A stretch of 43,532 nt of DNA. Source: Opitutia bacterium. Lineage in GTDB: Bacteria > Verrucomicrobiota > Verrucomicrobiia > Opitutales > Seribacteraceae. Made by a program: the position numbers and the translations under genes. Where the stretch lies: positions 1 to 43,532 of the forward strand of contig PBLJ01000060.1 of the NCBI GenBank assembly GCA_002721705.1. The letters run 5' to 3'. The notes beneath the pieces were generated by a model, which saw nothing but the letters and a program-made list of their open reading frames with translations, was not told where the DNA came from and did not search any database. Positions 8,188 through 15,646 of this stretch are shown here, piece by piece; position 1 is the stretch's first letter, and every line of letters begins with the position of its first letter.

Positions 8188-9378
8188 TCATCCTGTCAAT
8201 GCCGCCAATCCCGAGCCCAACCGGTCGAGCGCTTCCTCGCAGGTTGCGAGGTCGAGTACTCCATAGGCGATGCGAAGGTAGCATGCCTTATCCAAGCCGA
8301 AGGCCGAGCCCGGAATGACCGCCACCTTGTGATCCTCGATCAGCCGGCGAACCAGTTCCAAGGAGGGCAGGGTACTGTTAACCTTGAGCAATACGTAGAA
8401 AGCGCCTTGAGCGGAGGCGGCCGTGGCGAACGCGCCCCATTCAGCCAGTCGCTCGAGCAATAATTTGCGAACTTCCCTTGTCTTGGCCAGTTGATCCTCG
8501 CAATAGGATCGGCCAACTTGCAAGGCGCCGACGGCAGCGTATTGGGAAACCACCGGCGGGCAGATCAAATTGGTGTCCTGTATCTTTTTGACAGCCTCCA
8601 GAAGCTGGGGCGGCGTCACCATGTAACCTATGCGCCAACTGGCGAATCCATAGGCCTTGGATAGAGAATAGATGGAGATGACGTGTTCGTCGGCTCCATC
8701 GGAGGAACCGGGTGAGAAATGGCGGGCTTGGTCGAAGGTGAAGTACTCGTAGGCCTCGTCACTGACGTGAAACAGGTTGAATTCCTGGCACAACGCGGTC
8801 ACGTCCCGCAGATCCTCTTCGGGGTAAACCGCCCCCGATGGGTTGTTGGGCGAAATCGTGACGATGGCCCGGGTGCGTTCGGTGATGGCGGAACGCAGGG
8901 CGACCAAGTCGAGTTGATGGTTGTCCAAAGTGGGCGCGATGACCGGTTGACACCCCAGCATGGTGATGGCCATCTCGTGGTTGAAGTAATAGGGGGCGGG
9001 TAGGATGATTTCATCTCCGGGATCGGTGATAGCAAGGATGGCGTTGATGAATGCCATGTTGGCTCCTGCGGTGACGAAAATTCTTTCCAACGGATTCAAG
9101 GTGATGCCGTTCTCGTCCCGTAGTTTATTTCCTATCAGGTCGAGTAGGGGAGGAATTCCTTGAGCCAGTTGATACTTGTGGTTGTCGGGATCCTCCCGAA
9201 AGCGATCGATCCCTTCGTAGGCTGCTTCAGGAGGTCCCCAATCGACCACTCCTTGACCCAGTGAGAGAGTGCCTGGGTTGTCGCGCGTCCATTCCCCCAC
9301 TATGGGGATGACCGGAGGCTGAATGGATGCAGCTCGAATTGCTTGAGAAAACCGCTCCTTTGATGCCAGCTCGTTCAT
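8188..9378 (-). CDS. PLP-dependent aminotransferase, class I/II
   Basis: 396 residues, cytosolic fold-type I aminotransferase. The PLP lysine is Lys241 (YSLSKAYGFASWR). Other cofactor residues are Asn179 (SPNNPSG), Asp207 and Tyr210 (SDEAYEYF) and Arg249; a C-terminal arginine (YLRIAYG) should bind the substrate carboxylate. The length is normal for the AspC/YbdL/glutamine-transaminase-K group. The adjoining omega-amidase gene favours a glutamine-linked transaminase acting on a 2-oxoacid such as 4-methylthio-2-oxobutyrate or phenylpyruvate, but substrate choice cannot be fixed from sequence. The start is an ATG at 9376-9378, 36 bases after the metallo-beta-lactamase-fold gene on the same strand. 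Confidence 0.92.
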   Translation of the reverse strand: MNELASKERFSQAIRAASIQPPVIPIVGEWTRDNPGTLSLGQGVVDWGPPEAAYEGIDRFREDPDNHKYQLAQGIPPLLDLIGNKLRDENGITLNPLERIFVTAGANMAFINAILAITDPGDEIILPAPYYFNHEMAITMLGCQPVIAPTLDNHQLDLVALRSAITERTRAIVTISPNNPSGAVYPEEDLRDVTALCQEFNLFHVSDEAYEYFTFDQARHFSPGSSDGADEHVISIYSLSKAYGFASWRIGYMVTPPQLLEAVKKIQDTNLICPPVVSQYAAVGALQVGRSYCEDQLAKTREVRKLLLERLAEWGAFATAASAQGAFYVLLKVNSTLPSLELVRRLIEDHKVAVIPGSAFGLDKACYLRIAYGVLDLATCEEALDRLGSGLAALTG

Positions 9379-9414
9379 CAGCCAGTTCCCAAGCCAGCGT
9401 TGCTTATCTCGTCT

Positions 9415-10470
9415 CTAACGAGATTGGGTTTTGTATGTGACTTTTGCTCCGTTGCGCGGATTGCTCATGGTATAGGTTTTGCCGTCAGCGGCTACGGAGA
9501 GCTTTAGGTAGTGTCCCTTGCACTCGTCCCGGTCGGTCAGGTTGGCGACGTATTTTTCAACTGTATTGTTCTCGGGGTCTTTTTTTCGCAAGTTCTTGTG
9601 CACTTGCCACATGGCTTGGATGGACTTGCATCCCTTGAGGGCGGCGAAGCTACCGGCGCCGCATCCCTTGGTGTGGCCGTTGTTCATCACCGAAACCGTG
9701 GGCTTCAGGCTGTTGATGAGGATCGGGTTGTTGCTGGAGTCGAGGCCGTGGTGGTTCACTTGGTAAACGTCGACCGTGCCTATCACGTTGAATGGCGTGA
9801 CCAACTTGGCCTCCACGTTCCAAGTGAGGTCGCCGCAGTCGATGAAGCGAAAATCGCCCAACTCGAAGAGAGTGGCTACGCTGTTGGCGTTGTCGGAAAG
9901 ATCCTCCGGTTTGGCCGGCACGGTGCCGGTCAGTGGATTCTTGGCCAAGCGGACGTTTGGCGGGGGCTGAATGATCTTTTGGTTGGCCACCACACAGGTC
10001 ACTTTGAGCTTGGCTGACCCTTTTGCTTGCTTCAGGGGGAAGACGTAGCCCGGCTCGACGACGTTTCGGCTGTCCACCTTCATGTTGCGGTAGGGTCTTA
10101 TCAGTTGAGGAAAGAGGGGGTTTTTGCGGTGCCTGTCCGGGCTTTTCGCGGGTATGCCGTTGTCGTTGACCAGACCGATGGGCATGAGGTTCGCCAGCAT
10201 GGCGGCTCCCCCGTAGTGGTCGCCGTGGAAATGAGTCGTTATGAGGTGATCGATCTTCTTCAAGCCGGCCACCTTGGTGGCGACTTCGTGGATGCGCCCG
10301 GCATCGCGAGTTCCGGGATTGCCGGTATCGACCAGCAGCGATTCGCCTGCCGGTGTAACCACGAGGGTGGCGGCCCCGCCCTCCACGTCCACCCAGTATA
10401 CGTCGAGCGTGCCTTTGGCATGAAGAAGGGGAGCAGTGAACAAGAGCAAGAGTAAGGGTGAGATTCTCAT
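9415..10470 (-). CDS. Secreted metallo-beta-lactamase-fold hydrolase (ComEC-like domain)
   Basis: 351 residues with a Sec signal peptide (about 1-18, LLLLLFTAPLLHAKG). The fold is shown by the metal motif THFHGDH (His80, His82, Asp84, His85), LLVDTGNPG (residues 45-53), the IDCGDLTW strand that should supply another metal-binding aspartate, and a downstream NHHGLDSS that should supply a histidine. The order matches the stand-alone ComEC/Rec2-like metallo-beta-lactamase domains often secreted by PVC bacteria and Bacteroidota. The role is uncertain: nuclease, phosphodiesterase or lactonase are all possible. The gene sits 28 bases downstream of the first DUF1501 gene and 36 bases upstream of the aminotransferase gene, so it may belong to either transcript. 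Confidence 0.85.
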   Translation of the reverse strand: MRISPLLLLLFTAPLLHAKGTLDVYWVDVEGGAATLVVTPAGESLLVDTGNPGTRDAGRIHEVATKVAGLKKIDHLITTHFHGDHYGGAAMLANLMPIGLVNDNGIPAKSPDRHRKNPLFPQLIRPYRNMKVDSRNVVEPGYVFPLKQAKGSAKLKVTCVVANQKIIQPPPNVRLAKNPLTGTVPAKPEDLSDNANSVATLFELGDFRFIDCGDLTWNVEAKLVTPFNVIGTVDVYQVNHHGLDSSNNPILINSLKPTVSVMNNGHTKGCGAGSFAALKGCKSIQAMWQVHKNLRKKDPENNTVEKYVANLTDRDECKGHYLKLSVAADGKTYTMSNPRNGAKVTYKTQSR

Positions 10471-10498
10471 GGGTTGTGTTTTTGAATTTTGGCCGGAC

Positions 10499-11899
10499 TT
10501 AAAGCAAGATATCCTTCACCACGCGGGCTTTTTCCACCCCTGTCAACCGTGTGTCGAGCCCTTGGTGCTTGACCGTGAAACGCTCCGCGTCGATACCGAG
10601 TTGGTGAAGCATGGTGGCGTGCAAATCGCGGACGTGCACGACGTTTTTCTCGGCATGGTAGCCCAGTTCATCGGTTTCGCCATAACCCACACCACCCTGG
10701 ATGCCTCCTCCAGCCATCCACATGGAAAATCCTTTCACGTGATGATCGCGTCCAGCCCCTCCTTTGCCTTGAAACATGGGAGTACGGCCGAATTCTCCGC
10801 CCCAAACGACCAAGGTGTCCTTCAACATGTCGCGTTGCTTGAGGTCTTGTATGAGAGCCCAAGTGGGCTTGTCGGTAAGACCGCAGCATTTGTTCATGTA
10901 TTGAACCAATCCGCCGTGGTGATCCCAACCCCTGTGATAGAGGTGGATGAAGCGCACGCCGCGCTCGGCCAGCCTGCGGGCGAGCAGGCAGTTGGAGGCA
11001 TAGGAACCGTCGCCTGGCTTGGCTCCGTACATGTCGAGGATGTGTTTCGGTTCCTTTGAAACGTCCATCAGTTCGGGAACCGAGGCCTGCATGCGAAACG
11101 CCATTTCATAGGCGGCGATGCGGGTTGCAGTCTCGGGATCGTTGATGGTCTTGTTTCGGTGCCCATCGAGGGCCGTGATGGCATCCACCAATTGCGATTG
11201 GGATTCCCTCGTGATTCCCTTGGGATTACGGACGTAATGAACGGGATCACCAGTTGAGTTGAATTCCACTCCTTGGTGCCGGCTTGGCAGAAACCCGGCT
11301 CCCCACTGACGGGAGGCGATGGGTTGCGGGTTGCGTCCTCCCACGCTGGTCATGACGACGAACCCGGGCAAATCCTTGGATTCACTGCCCAATCCGTAAT
11401 TCACCCAGGCGCCCATTGAGGGCCGCCCATTTATGGCCGTCCCTGTGTTCATGAAGGTGTGGGCCGGGTCATGATTGATTTGCTCCGTCACCATGGAGCG
11501 AATGATGGCGATATCGTCCACCATCTTGGCTGTCCAGGGCAGGAAGTCGCTGACGTATTGACCGCTTTGGCCGTACTTCTTGAATTTCGTCAAGTGCCCT
11601 TGCACCTTGAGCTTTTGCCCCTGTAATTGAGCGATGGGTTGTCCCTTGGTGTATGAATCCGGCATGGGTTGCCCATTCAGTTGGTCGAGCTTTGGCTTGT
11701 AGTCGAAAGTCTCGAGATGAGAGGGCCCCCCGGCCATGCATAGAAAGATGACTCGTTTGGCTTTTGCCTTGGGCAAGAGGTACGCTGGCTTGGCGCCAGC
11801 CTGACCACTTTCGGCCAGCAGGAGATTGAGAGCCGCCGATCCAAGACTCAAGCCGGAGCCGGCGAGGAAGGCGCGTCGATTAATTGGTGTGGACGTCAT
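10499..11899 (-). CDS. DUF1501 protein, Tat-exported (copy A)
   Basis: 466 residues with a twin-arginine signal (NRRAFLAGS, residues 7-15). It belongs to the DUF1501 family, which has the alkaline phosphatase/sulfatase-like fold. Conserved family stretches visible are MAGGPSHLETFDYKP, HDPAHTFMNTG, YHRGWDHHGG, GGEFGRTPMFQG and GRDHHVKGFS; the clustered Asp/His residues should bind metal. The catalysed reaction is not established for the family. The start codon lies one base after the stop of the DUF1549/DUF1553 gene (TGA-C-ATG), so the two are translationally coupled. This pairing is typical of Planctomycetota and Verrucomicrobiota. A paralogue with nearly the same motifs is at 14253-15641. 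Confidence 0.92.
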   Translation of the reverse strand: MTSTPINRRAFLAGSGLSLGSAALNLLLAESGQAGAKPAYLLPKAKAKRVIFLCMAGGPSHLETFDYKPKLDQLNGQPMPDSYTKGQPIAQLQGQKLKVQGHLTKFKKYGQSGQYVSDFLPWTAKMVDDIAIIRSMVTEQINHDPAHTFMNTGTAINGRPSMGAWVNYGLGSESKDLPGFVVMTSVGGRNPQPIASRQWGAGFLPSRHQGVEFNSTGDPVHYVRNPKGITRESQSQLVDAITALDGHRNKTINDPETATRIAAYEMAFRMQASVPELMDVSKEPKHILDMYGAKPGDGSYASNCLLARRLAERGVRFIHLYHRGWDHHGGLVQYMNKCCGLTDKPTWALIQDLKQRDMLKDTLVVWGGEFGRTPMFQGKGGAGRDHHVKGFSMWMAGGGIQGGVGYGETDELGYHAEKNVVHVRDLHATMLHQLGIDAERFTVKHQGLDTRLTGVEKARVVKDILL

Positions 11900-11900
11900 G

Positions 11901-14147
11901 TCAGCGTCTTAGGTTGGTTTCCGCTAGGTTCAGGATGGCTCGAGCTACAGTCGTCCATGCGGCATCTTCCTTTGCGCCCTTGGCTGGGAGAAGCGCCTTC
12001 AGGGTAGCGCGCTCGAAGTTGTCCGGTTTGCGTGACACGGCATGGCGAAAGGCGAAGTCCAGCCTTGTGTCGGTTGAGCCGCCGCCCTTGGCCAGAATAC
12101 GCTTGGCGAATGCTTGGGCGGCTTGCACGAAAGTGGGGTCATTGAGCAACACCAAGGCAGCCAATGGTGTGTTGGAGCGGGCGCGCTGGGCGGTGCATTC
12201 CTCGCGTCTGGGGGCGTCGAATGCCTTCAACATGGGATGAAGAAATTGTCTTTGCCAGTGTACGTATATTCCCCGTCTCCACAGGCGTTGATCCTTGTGG
12301 TGTGTGTATTTCCGAGTCGGGAAATTGAGATGGCGATAATAGCCCGCGGGTTGGTAGGGCTTGACGCTTGCTCCTCCTATCTCGCGTTCGAGGAGACCGC
12401 TTATGGCCAAGGCGTTGTCGCGGATGGATTCAGCCGGCAACCGGCGGATGTTTTGGAAACTCGCGTGGACCTTCTGCGTGACAGCGGCTTGGCGATAGGA
12501 GCGGCTGAGGACGATTTCCTTGATCAAGTCCTTGATGCGCCAGTCCTTCTCAATGAGGCTCATGGCCAAGTTGTCGAGTAGTTCAGGATGATCGGGGGGT
12601 TGCCCCTGCCCACCGAAATCGGTCAAGTCGGGAGATAGTCCCTGACCGAAGAGCAGGTACCATAAACGGTTGGCTAGCACGCGGGCAGTAAGCTTGCCGG
12701 ATCCTTTTTCCGAGTCGGTCAGCCAATTCGCCAAGTCGAGCCTAGTGAGCCGTTTTTCAGAGGCTAGTTTTCCCATGAAGGAAGGGATAGCGGGCTCGAC
12801 CACGGGACCGCTTTCATCCAACCAGTCACCTCTTGGCAGGATACGGGTCACGCGCGGCTTGGTCGCTCGGGTGATCATGGTCTTGCGAGTCGCTTTCTTC
12901 AGTTTCTCTCGAGTGGCTTTATCCGCCTTGATCTCTGCCAGAAGTTCGGGCTTGGGCTCAGTGATTTGGCGCCTTTCCTTGTCTACGATGATCTGCTCCA
13001 GTTTATCCAGTTTTTCACGTTGTCGCCTACTCAAGACGTTGATTTCCGGATCCCGTCTGGTAGGAAGGCTGTTGGTGCCGTTCTTGAGGTGAGCGGTATC
13101 TCCGATGTCTGCGAAGAAGGCCGCCATGGAATAGAAATCCTTGGCTGTATAGGGATCGTATTTGTGGTCGTGGCATTGGGCGCATCCGATCGTCGCGCCC
13201 ATCCATACCTCGGAAACGTTGCGCACGCGATCGGCCGCGTACATGGCGACGTATTCCTTTACTTGCACGCCCCCCTCGTGGGAGGTTTGGAGCAGTCGGT
13301 TGTATCCCGTGGCGATCGTTTGGTCGATGGTGGGCTCGGGAAGGAGGTCGCCGGCTAACTGTTCTCGGGTGAACTGGTCGAATGGCAGGCCGTCGTTGAA
13401 GGCATCGATCACCCAGTCGCGATAGGGAGAAATACTGTGGTCTTGGTCGCCATGGTATCCCACGGTGTCTGCAAAACGCACCAAATCGAGCCAGTAGGCG
13501 GCCATTTGTTCACCATGGTGTTCGGAAGCCAACAAACGATCGACCATTTGCTCGTATGCCTTGGGGCTTGGGTTGGCCGCGAAGGCTTCGACCACCTCTG
13601 GTTCCGGAGGCAAACCGATCAGGTCGAAGTGGAGTCGCCTGACCAGAGTTACCGAATCTGCATCGGGAGCAGGGCGTTGTTCGTTTCCCTCGAAATGTTT
13701 TAGGGTGAAGCGATCGATCCAGCTATGCGGCCACTTGGCATCCTTGACCTTGGGGTTTTCGTGTTTCCTTGGGGGCACGTAGGCCCAGTGCTCGGACCAA
13801 GCCGCTCCTTCCTTTATCCATCGGGAAATTAAATTTTTCTCTTTAACGGTAAGCGTTTTTCCGGAGTCCGGGGGTGGCATGAGATCGTCCTCGTCGTCCG
13901 TGGTTATTCGGTAGATGAGTTCGCTGGCTTGTGGGTCTCCTGGTACGACTACCTTGTTCTTCGGATTCTTTGCGGAATCTTCCACGTCAAGCCGGAGCTT
14001 GGCTTTGCGGTGCTCCTTGTCCGGGCCGTGACAAAAGATGCATTTGTCCGAGAGGATGGGTCTAATCTCGCGATTGAAGTCCACTTCACGAGCTTGCGTT
14101 CCAATCGACAAGGCAAGCAGCAAGGGGGCTAGGCGAACAGTATTCAT
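11901..14147 (-). CDS. Planctomycete-type cytochrome, DUF1549/DUF1553 protein (copy A)
   Basis: 748 residues with a Sec signal (about 1-19). Residues 22-110 are a PSCyt1 cytochrome-like domain with the heme c motif C36-I-F-C39-H40. A DUF1549 region follows (about 145-345), with a second CxxCH-type motif (CAQCHDHKYDP). DUF1553 (PSD1) fills about 475-710. An acidic/basic helical linker lies between them. The proteins are exported heme proteins whose substrate is unknown; the constant pairing with DUF1501 suggests a two-component extracytoplasmic enzyme. The stop codon is one base before the DUF1501 start. A palindrome lies 37-50 bases before the start codon, as for copy B. Confidence 0.92.
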   Translation of the reverse strand: MNTVRLAPLLLALSIGTQAREVDFNREIRPILSDKCIFCHGPDKEHRKAKLRLDVEDSAKNPKNKVVVPGDPQASELIYRITTDDEDDLMPPPDSGKTLTVKEKNLISRWIKEGAAWSEHWAYVPPRKHENPKVKDAKWPHSWIDRFTLKHFEGNEQRPAPDADSVTLVRRLHFDLIGLPPEPEVVEAFAANPSPKAYEQMVDRLLASEHHGEQMAAYWLDLVRFADTVGYHGDQDHSISPYRDWVIDAFNDGLPFDQFTREQLAGDLLPEPTIDQTIATGYNRLLQTSHEGGVQVKEYVAMYAADRVRNVSEVWMGATIGCAQCHDHKYDPYTAKDFYSMAAFFADIGDTAHLKNGTNSLPTRRDPEINVLSRRQREKLDKLEQIIVDKERRQITEPKPELLAEIKADKATREKLKKATRKTMITRATKPRVTRILPRGDWLDESGPVVEPAIPSFMGKLASEKRLTRLDLANWLTDSEKGSGKLTARVLANRLWYLLFGQGLSPDLTDFGGQGQPPDHPELLDNLAMSLIEKDWRIKDLIKEIVLSRSYRQAAVTQKVHASFQNIRRLPAESIRDNALAISGLLEREIGGASVKPYQPAGYYRHLNFPTRKYTHHKDQRLWRRGIYVHWQRQFLHPMLKAFDAPRREECTAQRARSNTPLAALVLLNDPTFVQAAQAFAKRILAKGGGSTDTRLDFAFRHAVSRKPDNFERATLKALLPAKGAKEDAAWTTVARAILNLAETNLRR

Positions 14148-14183
14148 CTTCAGGATTCTTCACCTTGAAGAAAGGATGAATTG

Positions 14184-14197
14184 TTGCCAAGCGACAA
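14184..14197 (-). promoter_or_regulatory. Conserved palindromic element before DUF1549/DUF1553 copy A
   Basis: On the minus strand the sequence is TTGTCGCTTGGCAA. It is an inverted repeat of TTGYC/GGCAA around GCTT, with one G-T pair. It lies 37-50 bases before the ATG, exactly the distance of the sister element at 18011-18024. Its TTGGCA half could serve as a -35 box, with 17 bases to a weak -10 (CAAGGT). It could equally be a regulator operator or an RNA hairpin. Confidence 0.45.
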
Positions 14198-14224
14198 TCC
14201 ATTCCTGTGGAGAGTTTCCCAATG

Positions 14225-14238
14225 ACCCTTTTCAGGGT
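14225..14238 (-). other. Small hairpin after DUF1501 copy B
   Basis: ACCCT-TTTC-AGGGT forms a 5-bp stem with a 4-base loop, 15-28 bases past the stop codon of the second DUF1501 gene. There is no T-run on the minus strand, so it could be a weak terminator or an mRNA 3'-end stabiliser. The 105-base gap holds only this hairpin and the palindrome at 14184-14197. Confidence 0.25.
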
Positions 14239-14252
14239 GGAGACAAATGGTT

Positions 14253-15641
14253 TCAAGCAAGGGTTTTTCGAATAACCCGACCTTTGACGTCGGTTAAGCG
14301 AAAGTCTCTACCTCTATAGCGAAAGGTCAGTTTCTCGTGATCCAGACCCGTAAGGTGAAGCATCGTGGCATGTAGATCATGGACCGAGACCCGGTCTACG
14401 GCCGCGTTGTATCCGAAGTCGTCGGTCTCACCGTATGTCAAACCACCCTTGATGCCCCCACCGGCCATCCAAAGGGAAAAGGCCTTGATGTGATGGTCCC
14501 TGCCTGATCCCTGAGCCATGGGAGTGCGGCCAAACTCGCCTGCCCAGACGACCAAGGTGTCATCGAGCATGCCGCGTTGCTTGAGATCTTGGATGAGGGC
14601 CGCGGATCCTTGGTCGACGAGCTTGGTCGTCGCCCGCATGCCGTTTTCTATGCCGCCATGATGATCCCAGCCGCGATGGTAAAGCTGAATGAAACGCACC
14701 CCGCGTTCGGCGAGTCGCCGGGCCAGCAAACAATTGCCTGCAAAGGAGCCATCCGCACCCTTGGTACCATAAAGGTCGAGGATGTGCTTGGGTTCCGTCG
14801 AAACGTCCATCAAGTCGGGTACGCTGGTTTGCATGCGAAACGCCAGTTCGTATTGCCTTAGTCGAGTGTTGATGGCGGGATCCTTCACTTGGCCCGCCCT
14901 GATTTGGTTGAGGGCTTGTGAAGCATCGATCACGTTGCCCTGACTTTGCCTGGAAACACCGGCTGGATTCTTGACGTAAAGAACGGGGTCTCCCGTGGAA
15001 TGAAAGGGAGATCCTTGGAAACGGCCTGGGAGGAAACCGCTGTGCCATTGGCGGGCGGATATGGGTTGGTTTTGGCCACCACCAGTGGACGTGAGCACGA
15101 CGAAACCGGGCAAATTTCTAGTTTCGGAGCCGAGCCCGTAAAGAAACCATGAACCCATGGCGGGACGCCCGCTTATGGTGGTGCCGGAGTTCATGAAGGT
15201 GTGGGCGGGATCATGGTTGATGGCCTCGGTGTACATCGAGCGTATGATGCATATGTCGTCCGCTATCTTCGGAATATGCTGAAACACTTCGCTCATCTGC
15301 TGGCCCGATTGGCCGTGGCGGTTGAATTTGAAGTAAGGACCTCGGCAAGTAAGTTTCTTGCCTTGCAGTTGAGCAATGGGTTGACCCTTGGTGAAGCTGT
15401 CCGGCATAGGCTGTCCATTTCTCTCCGCAAGCACTGGCTTGTAGTCGAAGCTCTCCAAATGCGAGGGACCACCGGCCATATAGAGAAATATGATCCGTTT
15501 GGCCTTGGCTGTCGTGGGCAACAAGGCTTGGGTGGACGATTGTTCCGCTTGCAGCATGGACCCAAAGGCTAGGCTACCCAATCCGGCTGCGGTTTGGCCA
15601 AGAAAGGAGCGGCGGCAAACGCTTTGTTGGAGAGGTTCCAT
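14253..15641 (-). CDS. DUF1501 protein, Tat-exported (copy B)
   Basis: 462 residues from the ATG at 15639-15641. A longer frame from 15704 exists, but it would overlap the upstream gene by 58 bases and push the Tat signal away from the N-terminus. The twin-arginine motif is CRRSFLGQT (residues 9-17). Family stretches match copy A closely: MAGGPSHLESFDYKP, HDPAHTFMNSG, YHRGWDHHGG, GEFGRTPM and GRDHHIKAFS. It should be a periplasmic metal-binding protein of unknown reaction. It begins five bases after the stop codon of the upstream DUF1549/DUF1553 gene, so the same gene pair has been duplicated in tandem. Confidence 0.92.
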   Translation of the reverse strand: MEPLQQSVCRRSFLGQTAAGLGSLAFGSMLQAEQSSTQALLPTTAKAKRIIFLYMAGGPSHLESFDYKPVLAERNGQPMPDSFTKGQPIAQLQGKKLTCRGPYFKFNRHGQSGQQMSEVFQHIPKIADDICIIRSMYTEAINHDPAHTFMNSGTTISGRPAMGSWFLYGLGSETRNLPGFVVLTSTGGGQNQPISARQWHSGFLPGRFQGSPFHSTGDPVLYVKNPAGVSRQSQGNVIDASQALNQIRAGQVKDPAINTRLRQYELAFRMQTSVPDLMDVSTEPKHILDLYGTKGADGSFAGNCLLARRLAERGVRFIQLYHRGWDHHGGIENGMRATTKLVDQGSAALIQDLKQRGMLDDTLVVWAGEFGRTPMAQGSGRDHHIKAFSLWMAGGGIKGGLTYGETDDFGYNAAVDRVSVHDLHATMLHLTGLDHEKLTFRYRGRDFRLTDVKGRVIRKTLA

Positions 15642-15646
15642 CAGGA

